Assembly (NCBI GenBank): GCA_002428735.1
Contig: DIXO01000017.1
Span: 4,383-25,538, forward strand
Length of the DNA stretch: 21,156 nt
From: Syntrophaceae bacterium UBA6078
GTDB lineage: Bacteria > Desulfobacterota > Syntrophia > Syntrophales > UBA2210
Reading direction: 5' to 3'
Part shown: piece after piece, positions 8,711-15,596 of the stretch
How the letters are laid out: the number at the start of each line of letters is the position of its first letter
How positions within the stretch are numbered: the first letter of the stretch is position 1
The notes under the pieces: model-generated
The model's input: the letters and a program-made list of their open reading frames with translations, nothing else
Told to the model about the DNA's origin: nothing
The model's database searches: none
Program-made: the position numbers and the translations under genes

Positions 8711-8744
8711 ACTCGTCAAAACACAAGTAAATCAGGAGGCAGTC

Positions 8745-9092
8745 ATGGAAAACAAGCGCGAAGAGCTGGGCAAGTGCCCGGAATGCGGGAAACCGGTCTA
8801 CGAGGGGAAAAAGTCTTACTATTGCTCGGGTTACAAGGAGGGATGCAAGTTCGTGCTGTGGAAGAACAGCCTCGACCGGCTCGGGCACGCCGACATCACC
8901 TCCGCCCAGGCCAGGATGTTGCTGAACAACGAGACGGTCGCCTTCACCGGTCTCAAGTCCAGGGCTGGCAACGAATTCGACGCCGAGGGGAAACTCGCCA
9001 AAAACGAGACCTACGGATGGCAGATCGGTCTCATCTTCGGCGACGCCGGCAAAGAAAAACAACAACCCTCCGGCCGGGAAGAAAACGAATAA
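8745..9092 (+). CDS. Stand-alone topoisomerase III C-terminal zinc-ribbon protein
   Basis: The 115-aa product matches the C-terminal repeat of bacterial type IA topoisomerase (TopB/TraE-like). A four-cysteine zinc ribbon, CPECGKP...YYCSG...GCKFVLWK (about residues 11-41), is followed by the DNA-contacting segment ITSAQARMLL...TGLKSRAGNEFDAEGKL. No topoisomerase core (TOPRIM, catalytic Tyr) is present in the window, so this is either a separated domain acting with another protein or a small single-strand DNA-binding factor. AGGAGG lies five bases before ATG 8745. Its tail is polar and disordered. It is the first gene after the 29-bp repeat and hairpin leader, ahead of the transglycosylase. Confidence 0.8.
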   Translation: MENKREELGKCPECGKPVYEGKKSYYCSGYKEGCKFVLWKNSLDRLGHADITSAQARMLLNNETVAFTGLKSRAGNEFDAEGKLAKNETYGWQIGLIFGDAGKEKQQPSGREENE

Positions 9093-9134
9093 ACAAAAAA
9101 ATCAATAAACGGCATTTTCAATAAACCAATAAAC
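9088..9134 (+). repeat. Four AATAAAC repeats
   Basis: AATAAAC occurs at 9088, 9104, 9120 and 9128, so start-to-start spacings are 16, 16 and 8 bases. The first and last copies extend to the same 13-mer with six A's. The first overlaps the stop codon of the zinc-ribbon gene and the rest fill the gap before the transglycosylase. It could be a small binding array or simply A-rich spacer. Confidence 0.5.
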
Positions 9135-9206
9135 AAAAAACGGCAACCGTGAGTCCGCCCCTGGGAATTCCGATCATAGCGCATGGGCAAGGGAGGAAAA
9201 GTCACC

Positions 9207-9617
9207 ATGAAAAAAGTCGTCATCCTCTTTTCATTACTTTTCCTCTTTCCCATGGGGCAACTCCATGCCTTCTGCTTCGAGGAGGCGGGCTTCATCTATA
9301 ACGTCTCCCCCCGTCTCCTCTGGGCAATAGCCAGGGTTGAGAGCGGTTTTCGGGCCGACGCTTTCAACCGCAACGCCGACGGCTCATATGACTACGGGCT
9401 CATGCAGATCAATTCCTCATGGGCACGGGTCCTGGGAAAGGAGCTTTGGTCCTCCTTGGGGGATCCGTGCACGAACGTAAAGGTCGGCGCCTGGATCCTC
9501 TCCGATTGTATCCGGAAGCACGGCTACACCTGGGAAGCGGTCGGAGCCTATAACGCCTCCCAGAAACACAAGCGCGCCCGGTACGCCAGAAAGGTGTGCA
9601 TGGCCCTGCGGAAATGA
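9207..9617 (+). CDS. VirB1/SLT-type lytic transglycosylase
   Basis: The enzyme cleaves peptidoglycan glycan strands to let the mating apparatus pass through the cell wall. The 136-aa product has a signal peptide (MKKVVILFSLLFLFPMGQLHA, cut before FCFEEAG). A goose-lysozyme-like SLT domain follows with the catalytic Glu in IARVESGF, the DYGLMQIN motif and the late EAVGAYNAS motif. ATG 9207 is used because it begins the signal peptide and has GGGAGG at 9191-9196. An in-frame ATG at 9183 would put a glycine-rich extension before the signal. It is followed after four bases by the NusA-like gene, in the same operon. Confidence 0.92.
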   Translation: MKKVVILFSLLFLFPMGQLHAFCFEEAGFIYNVSPRLLWAIARVESGFRADAFNRNADGSYDYGLMQINSSWARVLGKELWSSLGDPCTNVKVGAWILSDCIRKHGYTWEAVGAYNASQKHKRARYARKVCMALRK

Positions 9618-9621
9618 ACCC

Positions 9622-10362
9622 ATGTTTGACGTTCGTGAACTCGCGGATATTTACGGCCTACCTGAAGAAACCGCGAAGGCGGAGCTCCTGAAATCGCTCT
9701 CCAACTCGCTTTCCGCTGTTTTCGGCGCCGAAATAGAAGTCCTGTCGAGCAAAGCAGGCGCCCTGGAAATTTACTCGTACCGGGACTCGTACGGCGACCT
9801 CCAAGTCAGAAGCTTGCCTGTTTCCAGCATCGGCAGGCACGCGATAAGAAGGATCCGGCGAGACCTCTCCCTGTCACTGGCCAAAATACGGGTCCTTCGC
9901 GATTACGATCTCAGCCGGGACCTCATCGGCCGCGTTGTCGAGGGCATGATTGTGAAGACGGTAAATCACGGGTCATTGTCCATACGCCTGCATGCGAATG
10001 GCCCCTATAATCCCGGGAGCATGGTAGGCTCATGCCCATACCGGTTCCAGACACCGAAGGAACGGGGGACATATCGTCCCGGAGATGTCCTGTCGTTCCA
10101 GGTCCTAGAAGCATCCCCCGTAATGGAAAACGGCATGCCCCGGCTCAAAATCACCCTGGGCAGGAACGGCAAGGGACTGGTTGAAGGTCTTATCATGAAT
10201 AAAGCCCTCGGAACTCCCTCCGGAAAGAACGTGAAGGTCAGGTGTGTAAAGAGGATCGCCGGGGCTTACTCGAAAGTCGTTTCCACTGCGCCGATTCCCC
10301 TTAATGTCATCGAGAGCGTTTCGGACGAACTGAAGGAGTACATCCGGGTGGTCAATTCATGA
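9622..10362 (+). CDS. NusA-like transcription elongation/antitermination protein
   Basis: NusA binds RNA polymerase and nascent RNA and controls pausing, termination and antitermination. This 246-aa product follows NusA domain by domain. The RNA-polymerase-binding N-terminal domain spans about residues 1-95, including the stretch at 70-90 that parallels NusA's GRIAAQTAKQVI helix. An S1-like beta barrel covers about 100-180 (IGRVVEGMIVKT, YRPGDVLSFQVLEASP). A KH1-like segment (about 200-246) has VKVRCVKRIAGAYSKVV, close to NusA's VEIKAVAREPGSRSKVAV, and ends ELKEYIRVV like ELRGEKIDIVEW. The KH GxxG loop and the second KH domain are missing, so it is about half the length of cellular NusA. It lies between the transglycosylase and traD, overlapping traD by ATGA. 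The name rests on motif recall, not a search. Confidence 0.75.
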   Translation: MFDVRELADIYGLPEETAKAELLKSLSNSLSAVFGAEIEVLSSKAGALEIYSYRDSYGDLQVRSLPVSSIGRHAIRRIRRDLSLSLAKIRVLRDYDLSRDLIGRVVEGMIVKTVNHGSLSIRLHANGPYNPGSMVGSCPYRFQTPKERGTYRPGDVLSFQVLEASPVMENGMPRLKITLGRNGKGLVEGLIMNKALGTPSGKNVKVRCVKRIAGAYSKVVSTAPIPLNVIESVSDELKEYIRVVNS

Positions 10363-11723
10363 TTGCCCGGTTCCGCAAAAGCCTTGCCGGCGGGAAGAAT
10401 GACCGGAACACATCTCGAACGATTCTCGGCATGGGACATGGGATGTCGGACCCGGACACGTCCATGAAAATCACTATCCCCGATTTATCCCGGAAGGGAC
10501 ATTTCTGGTGTTTCGGAACCACCCGGGTGGGGAAGACCCGGATTATGGAGAACATGGTCGAGCAGGACATCCGCAAAGGTTACAGCGTCGTTGTCATCGA
10601 CCCAAAGGGGGATATCGATCTCTTCTCCAAGATCGTGCAGGTCGCCTTTGAGGAGGGCCGGGACCGTGAGCTCATCCTCGTCACGCCCATCTACCCGCAC
10701 CTGAGCGCCGTGATCGATCCCCTGGCCTATTACTACATGCCGGAGGAACTGGTGGGGCACATCGTCTCCGGGGTGGAGGTGGGGAAGGAGCGGTTCTTCT
10801 TCAACGTTGCTTACGAGATCAGCCTCGTGATCGTCCAGGCGCTCATCATGCTCGCCGCCTGGCAGGGGAAGGCTAAAAGCTTCAACCTGAACGATGTCAA
10901 GAACAAGATGTCGCGGGAAGAGCTCGAAAAGCTCAAGGGGCAGATCGACTGCATCGACACCGCGGAGGCGAAGCAGCTCTCCTCGGATATCCAGAAGATC
11001 CTGAACTCGCCCCAGGACTATTACGGGAAGGTTTCCTCGTCTCTCCGTGTCGCCCTGATGGAGCTCACGAGCGGGAACATCGGGAAGGTCATAGGGAAGG
11101 CCGACGAGAACCGGTTCATCGATCGCCTGGAAAAGGGAAAGCCGGTAATCATGGTAGTCCATCTCGGGTCTCTGATCACTCGCAAGGCCGCGTTCACGCT
11201 GGGAAAGGTGGTCATTTCGATGGTCCAGAGTTTCGTGGGCCGGGTTTTCTCGTCGGGAAGGCGGGTGACCCCGCCCCTTTGCCTTTACATAGACGAGTGC
11301 CAAAACGTCCTCTATTACGGGATCGAGGACCTCTTCGCCAAGGCGGGCGGGGCCGACGTATGGGTCCACGGCTTCGCCCAGTCCGTCTCGCAGCTCTACG
11401 CCATGATCGGGAAGGATTACGGGAATGCCATCCTCGACAACACCAATACCAAGCTCTTCATGCGGGTCCCCGACACGGACACGGCCTCATACGTGGCCAA
11501 GCACTTCGGGGAGTTCCGGCGTTATTCCCCGATTCTCAACGTGGACGGCGGAGTGTCGGTTCGGGAAGAAGAGGACACGATCTTGAAGCCCTCCGATATC
11601 CTCGAACTTGCGGAGAGGGAATTTTACCTCATGACTTATTCCGGCCTGTTCCGCGGGCGGAGTCTCGATGTCTCACCACTCTACCTGGAAATCAAGTTCC
11701 CGGACCTTGCGGCCGAGTCATGA
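10359..11723 (+). CDS. traD: TraD/VirD4-like type IV coupling ATPase lacking a membrane anchor
   Basis: Coupling proteins bind the relaxosome and pump DNA into the secretion channel. The 454-aa product has Walker A GTTRVGKT (53-60), the VVIDPKGDIDLF segment (78-89), Walker B with LYIDECQN (309-316) and a late sensor-like block DNTNTKLFMRVPDTDTASYV. These are VirD4/TraD/TraG features. Homologues of about 600 aa carry two N-terminal transmembrane helices. Here the P-loop comes at residue 53 and nothing before it is hydrophobic, so the protein looks soluble unless another subunit anchors it. It overlaps the NusA-like gene and the relaxase by four bases (ATGA) at each end, indicating tight coupling. 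Confidence 0.88.
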   Translation: MIARFRKSLAGGKNDRNTSRTILGMGHGMSDPDTSMKITIPDLSRKGHFWCFGTTRVGKTRIMENMVEQDIRKGYSVVVIDPKGDIDLFSKIVQVAFEEGRDRELILVTPIYPHLSAVIDPLAYYYMPEELVGHIVSGVEVGKERFFFNVAYEISLVIVQALIMLAAWQGKAKSFNLNDVKNKMSREELEKLKGQIDCIDTAEAKQLSSDIQKILNSPQDYYGKVSSSLRVALMELTSGNIGKVIGKADENRFIDRLEKGKPVIMVVHLGSLITRKAAFTLGKVVISMVQSFVGRVFSSGRRVTPPLCLYIDECQNVLYYGIEDLFAKAGGADVWVHGFAQSVSQLYAMIGKDYGNAILDNTNTKLFMRVPDTDTASYVAKHFGEFRRYSPILNVDGGVSVREEEDTILKPSDILELAEREFYLMTYSGLFRGRSLDVSPLYLEIKFPDLAAES

Positions 11724-13105
11724 AAACGATCATGACGATTCTCTTCATCGTCGCGGCCGGCTGCTTCGCAATTTACGCTGCCTGCGTATGGTTCTCCGCC
11801 GCGCGTAAATCACGGAATTCCGATATACCCTGCTTAAAGGAAAAACGGGAGGTCGCCTTGGAGCGCCTGGCGGGGATATGGACACACAAGGGAACGGCGG
11901 AATCATCCGCCGAAAAAGACGAGGGAGAAACAAGAAAGGAAACGGGAAAGAGTCAGGATGAAACTCATGAGATCAGCGTCGCTTTCCACGATCCGGATCT
12001 GAACGCATTTTACATTGAGAACATCCGCGACAAGGTAGGGTTCTCTCCCCAAACGAGACAGGTTGCCGAAGGCATTCTGGAGACCCTGGACCGGGAAGGA
12101 AATTGCCCTTCCGTGGTCAACTCTCATGGCGAGATCGAGGCGAGCCTGGAGACGGGAGTTTACAACCGCCTGGCCCGGGTCACCCTGCGCGAGCATGCCC
12201 TGGACACGGCCAAGGCGATGCTTCGCCTTGTCGATCCCGGTCCGATGACGCCCATGGCGATCATCGCCGCCCTCGGCCACGACCTCGGGAAGATCCCAGC
12301 CTACAGGCAACAACTTTACTCTCTTGGGGACCATCCGGTCATCAGTGTCACCATCCTGGACAAGATTCCCGGATTCTCTGAAATGCCCAACAAGGGGGAT
12401 GTCATCACGGCCATCCGGGACCATCACCGCAAACCGATCGATTTCTTCTCGATCAAGCTCAAGGAGGCCGACCAGGAGGCGAGGAAAAAAGAGCTCGCGC
12501 GAAACTTCTCCCTCGGAGATCCCGGAACCGGCCGGGAGTCACTCCCCCGGGAAGAAGTGGAACCAAGACGGGTCACTTCTACCAGGGAGACGATTCCGCG
12601 GGATGACGAGAACAAGACCGAAGACAGGAAGAGAAGAAGGAAACCCAGGGAGGTCGAGCTTCCCTGGTACGACGGGAAAGCGATCCTGCAGGAAATTGCC
12701 GGTCGTGTTAACAAGGTCGACGAGGGCCGGTGGGAGGCATTTTCCATGGCGAACGGGTACGTCTACGTGCAGGTCGGCCTCCTGTGGTCGGTCACTAAGA
12801 AGGTCGCAAGGATAAACGGCGATCCATCCGTATTGATCGCCGATTCCGACGAGGAGTTGAGAACGAATATCCTTTACTCCATCGTGGAACGCCTCAAGAC
12901 GGAGGAGAACGCGATCGCGCGGGGACTCATCCGTGACGGATACTTCAGCGCGCCCTTCGTGGTTACCATGCGGGACGGCACGGTCCATTCCAAGGCGTCA
13001 TACGTGCCTTTCAACCTAGAGGCTTTCGGGATGCTACCCTCGGAGTTGGAATCACAGAAATACGGCAAGGTGAGGGAAATCGTCGACGTGACGCCGAAGT
13101 GGTAA
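11720..13105 (+). CDS. traI: TraI-like (MobH-type) relaxase with HD domain
   Basis: The MobH/TraI_2 family contains the relaxases of SXT/R391 and gonococcal-island-type elements, which nick DNA at the transfer origin. The 461-aa product has an N-terminal transmembrane helix (about residues 4-26), a charged linker, then an HD-hydrolase metal site: H159 (LREHALDTA), H187-D188 (ALGHDLGK), H205 (GDHPVIS) and H235-H236 (IRDHHRKP). A second charged linker (about 265-315) leads to a C-terminal winged-helix-like TraI_2_C region (AILQEIAGRV to YVQVGLLWSVTKK). The start is ATG 11720, overlapping the traD stop. The frame stays open further upstream, but only as a shadow of traD. A non-relaxase HD phosphohydrolase is the alternative. 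Confidence 0.78.
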   Translation: MKTIMTILFIVAAGCFAIYAACVWFSAARKSRNSDIPCLKEKREVALERLAGIWTHKGTAESSAEKDEGETRKETGKSQDETHEISVAFHDPDLNAFYIENIRDKVGFSPQTRQVAEGILETLDREGNCPSVVNSHGEIEASLETGVYNRLARVTLREHALDTAKAMLRLVDPGPMTPMAIIAALGHDLGKIPAYRQQLYSLGDHPVISVTILDKIPGFSEMPNKGDVITAIRDHHRKPIDFFSIKLKEADQEARKKELARNFSLGDPGTGRESLPREEVEPRRVTSTRETIPRDDENKTEDRKRRRKPREVELPWYDGKAILQEIAGRVNKVDEGRWEAFSMANGYVYVQVGLLWSVTKKVARINGDPSVLIADSDEELRTNILYSIVERLKTEENAIARGLIRDGYFSAPFVVTMRDGTVHSKASYVPFNLEAFGMLPSELESQKYGKVREIVDVTPKW

Positions 13106-13189
13106 CTTTGCGATTCACACCTTAGATATAAACTTTCAACAGAATGAAGGTGGTTGATCGGCTTGAAACTAACATTATTCTTGCATTTC

Positions 13190-14050
13190 TTACTTGCGGC
13201 GCTTTCTGCCTGGCCAGGGCAGAATCCCATCTAATTCTTTAATTCCCCATTCTTCTTCCTCTTCTTCTTGTTTACTCTTCAGTGGCGGTACCTCCTCATC
13301 CTCGAACCAAAGTAAGGTTAAGGTTTGGTCCCACTGTTCAAAATGCCTGGCCTCCTCTAGCAATATGCCGCCTCGCTCCCAAGGGCTGAACCAGAGTTCC
13401 GCACCAATCTCCTCGGGACCTTCACAAACTTCACCGGCTCGCGCCCTTGCTGAAACTGAACCGGGAGGCAAACCCAACCGAGGGTGAACCCAGGCATTTG
13501 CCTCACGAAGGGAGAGAGATCTTGACGTGTATCGCACGTTTCCTTTCTCTGAAAGAACGAAAGCGCATGGCGCGCCTATAACCGTAGCAAATCGAGATCC
13601 AGTTGCAGTAAGAGATGCTTCGAAACGGTCCGCTAAATCACCCACCGTCCTAAAACTGATCAGCTCCTTATCTGCGAGCGGCTTGAACAACTTGGAGGGC
13701 AGAAGGAGCTCCGCAGCAAATACATCACACAATATTTCTTCTCGTGATTTTTTCGCGTAACTCCAGGAAGGCAGTGTCTTATGGTCGGATGGAAGGCCTA
13801 ACACAATATGAGCGATCTCGTGACATACTGTAAATCTCTGACGCTCTCCAATGTCTTTTGCATTGACGCAGATGTAATATTTCCCCCGGTTCTCAAAGGA
13901 CCAGCCAGACTCATTCTTCCCGAGGTCGGTTTGGCGGCGAATAACCGCACCAAGATGCGATGCGTAAGCTGAAACATCAACCGGGATGGCGATGGGGTTC
14001 ACGGCAGCAACAAATTCGCGCGCTTTGTGTATAACAGTAATTTCATCCAT
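13190..14050 (-). CDS. capP: CapP-like ImmA/IrrE-family metallopeptidase
   Basis: ImmA/IrrE proteases cleave a partner helix-turn-helix repressor to switch on genes. CapP does this for CBASS operons, reportedly in response to DNA damage. The 286-aa product has the zinc-binding HEIAH motif (77-81) followed by LGLPSDH, and the third-ligand region EEILCDVFAAELLLP (104-118). The C-terminal part (about 120-286) is a sensor-like extension without a motif I can name, ending in an acidic run and a basic tail. Its start overlaps the capH stop in ATGGATGA (14043-14050), so the two are translated as a pair. It is divergent from the CBASS genes. A phage or ICE-type ImmA not linked to CBASS is the alternative. 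Confidence 0.75.
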   Translation of the reverse strand: MDEITVIHKAREFVAAVNPIAIPVDVSAYASHLGAVIRRQTDLGKNESGWSFENRGKYYICVNAKDIGERQRFTVCHEIAHIVLGLPSDHKTLPSWSYAKKSREEILCDVFAAELLLPSKLFKPLADKELISFRTVGDLADRFEASLTATGSRFATVIGAPCAFVLSEKGNVRYTSRSLSLREANAWVHPRLGLPPGSVSARARAGEVCEGPEEIGAELWFSPWERGGILLEEARHFEQWDQTLTLLWFEDEEVPPLKSKQEEEEEEWGIKELDGILPWPGRKRRK

Positions 14051-14435
14051 CCTCGCTCTCGTCCTTCAGAATTTTTCGCACACGTTCGATCAATTTCGGA
14101 TAGTCCGGCCGCCCGGTACCGCGAAAAACTGCTGACGCCGCAGATGCAAAAATTTCATAGCTGATCGTCGGATCTTTGAGGGTCATATCCACGAGCGTGC
14201 TGTCGGTGTCGGCATGTTCGGCTAGATAGCGAAGCATATCAGCTTCTCGCTTCCCAGCTTTTAATGCGCGAATAAGTTTGGATATAACATCTTCTGAAGG
14301 AGACAGCTTCTCACCGCTTTCTAAGCGATAAATATAGGCGTGATCCACCTCTGACAGCTGTGCGAGTTCCCGTAAAGATAGTTTCCTCCCCTCGCGCAAG
14401 CGTTGAAGCATTAATCCAAACCCCGGCTGGGCCAT
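14043..14435 (-). CDS. capH: CapH-like helix-turn-helix repressor
   Basis: The 130-aa product has an XRE-type helix-turn-helix at its N-terminus (about residues 7-60: LREGRKLSLRELAQLSEVDH, AYIYRLESGEKLSP) and a helical C-terminal part likely to hold dimerisation and the protease cleavage site. Paired with the downstream metallopeptidase and divergent from CBASS, it matches the CapH role: repress the operon until CapP cuts it. ATG 14435 is chosen because AGGAGG (complement of 14442-14447) lies six bases upstream. A TTG 18 bases further up would place that ribosome site inside the gene. Palindromes in front of it (see operator entries) suggest autoregulation. The CapH label is by context. Confidence 0.75.
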   Translation of the reverse strand: MAQPGFGLMLQRLREGRKLSLRELAQLSEVDHAYIYRLESGEKLSPSEDVISKLIRALKAGKREADMLRYLAEHADTDSTLVDMTLKDPTISYEIFASAASAVFRGTGRPDYPKLIERVRKILKDESEDG

Positions 14436-14443
14436 AAAAAACC

Positions 14444-14456
14444 TCCTTGACAAGGA
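14444..14456. promoter_or_regulatory. Palindrome over the capH ribosome site
   Basis: TCCTTGACAAGGA is a perfect odd-length palindrome centred on base 14450, overlapping the Shine-Dalgarno of the repressor gene. It contains the GACAA half-site also found in the larger inverted repeat 30 bases to its right. Binding here would block capH expression. Confidence 0.45.
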
Positions 14457-14474
14457 AAAATAAATGAATATACT

Positions 14475-14492
14475 GTTGTCTGAAAGGACAAC
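14475..14492. promoter_or_regulatory. Candidate CapH operator in the divergent region
   Basis: GTTGTC (14475-14480), six-base spacer, GACAAC (14487-14492) is a perfect inverted repeat. On the leftward strand a TATATT box (14472-14467) lies next to it, so a bound dimer would cover the capH promoter. It lies 158 bases before the phospholipase start, so it could also affect the CBASS promoter. Confidence 0.5.
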
Positions 14493-14650
14493 GATCTGGC
14501 AATGGCGGCCTGCCGTTTATTATCATTTTTAAGGAAAGCCATTGTAAACCCGTTGCCTGTACAGACATATTATGGCATGTTGCCGGAACGAATTCAAGTA
14601 TTTAATGCGACACATGCCAGACGGGGCACCGACTTCCAAGGAAATAAAAT

Positions 14651-15586
14651 ATGGGCAAATCATTCCAGATACTTTCTCTTGATGGTGGGGGTATAAAGGG
14701 CCTCTTCTCGGCGGCGATTCTCGCCTTTCTCGAAAAGGATCACGACATAACTATTACAGATCATTTTGACCTGATCGTTGGAACTTCTACGGGCGGGATC
14801 ATAGCCCTCGGCCTTGGTAAGGGCCTGCGCCCACGTGAGATAGTTTCTTTTTTCATCGAGGACGGACGAAAAATTTTCCCCCCTGGCTTCTTATCAGAAG
14901 GAATTCAATATGTTAAACACAAGTTCGACCCGCAAAATCTCGAATACGCCCTGAAAGACCGTTTCGGCGAAACCCGCCTGGCGGATAGCATCAAGCCTCT
15001 CGTTATTCCGGCCTATAACATGGGCGAGGATGATATCTACCTGTTCAAGACGCCCCATCATGAACGCCTTAAACGGGATTGGCGGGTTCCGATGTGGAAA
15101 GTTGCGATGGCGACCAGCGCAGCCCCCACGTATTTCCCTTCCTTCACGCAAATCGACAAAATTCGCCTGATTGACGGCGGAGTTTGGGTAAACAATCCCT
15201 GCATGCTCGGAGCAATAGAGGCCATCAGCTTCTTCAATGTCCCGCTGGACGTGATTCGAGTTCTGAGTTTGGGAACAACTGATCCTGTGAAAGGCAGATC
15301 TCTTAGTCTCGACAAAGGGGGATATTGGCAATGGCGGAAAGAAGGGATCGATATCATTCTTCGGGGGCAAAGCATAGGAGCCTATACGCAGGCTCAGCAT
15401 CTTCTCGGAGCAGACAAGATACTCCGGTTGGACCCGAAAGTGCCGGATGGATTGTTTGACCTGGATCAACTCTCAGAAGAAGAGTTATTCGCAAAAGCAG
15501 CTCATGAGAGCCGTCGTTTTTCACCGCTGTTTAAAGAAACCTTCGGCAGACACATCGCTTCTGAACATATTCTGCACTACAAATAA
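14651..15586 (+). CDS. capV: CBASS effector: patatin-like phospholipase (CapV type)
   Basis: CapV-type effectors are activated by the cyclic nucleotide made by the neighbouring CD-NTase and degrade the inner membrane, killing the infected cell. The 311-aa product shows the full patatin set: oxyanion-hole GGGIKG (12-17), nucleophile elbow GTSTG with Ser46 (44-48), and the catalytic-dyad Asp175 in DGG (175-177) followed by VWVNNP. No signal peptide or membrane helix is present, consistent with a cytosolic enzyme. AAGGA (14638-14642) precedes ATG 14651. It is first in the operon, 10 bases before the CD-NTase, and divergent from the capH/capP-like pair. All catalytic residues are intact. Confidence 0.92.
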   Translation: MGKSFQILSLDGGGIKGLFSAAILAFLEKDHDITITDHFDLIVGTSTGGIIALGLGKGLRPREIVSFFIEDGRKIFPPGFLSEGIQYVKHKFDPQNLEYALKDRFGETRLADSIKPLVIPAYNMGEDDIYLFKTPHHERLKRDWRVPMWKVAMATSAAPTYFPSFTQIDKIRLIDGGVWVNNPCMLGAIEAISFFNVPLDVIRVLSLGTTDPVKGRSLSLDKGGYWQWRKEGIDIILRGQSIGAYTQAQHLLGADKILRLDPKVPDGLFDLDQLSEEELFAKAAHESRRFSPLFKETFGRHIASEHILHYK

Positions 15587-15596
15587 AGGAGGGGTT

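Noticed and set aside
10485..11369. A 294-codon open frame on the minus strand
   Set aside because: It lies wholly inside traD, which has unmistakable coupling-protein motifs. Its product is rich in Asp, His and Leu as expected of an antisense shadow in GC-rich DNA.
11279..11719. 5' extension of the relaxase frame
   Set aside because: This part overlaps traD and reads as arginine-rich nonsense. The true start is ATG 11720 in the ATGA junction.
15447..15596. 5' extension of the CD-NTase frame
   Set aside because: It overlaps the phospholipase gene and is not family-like. AAGGAGG just before ATG 15597 settles the start.
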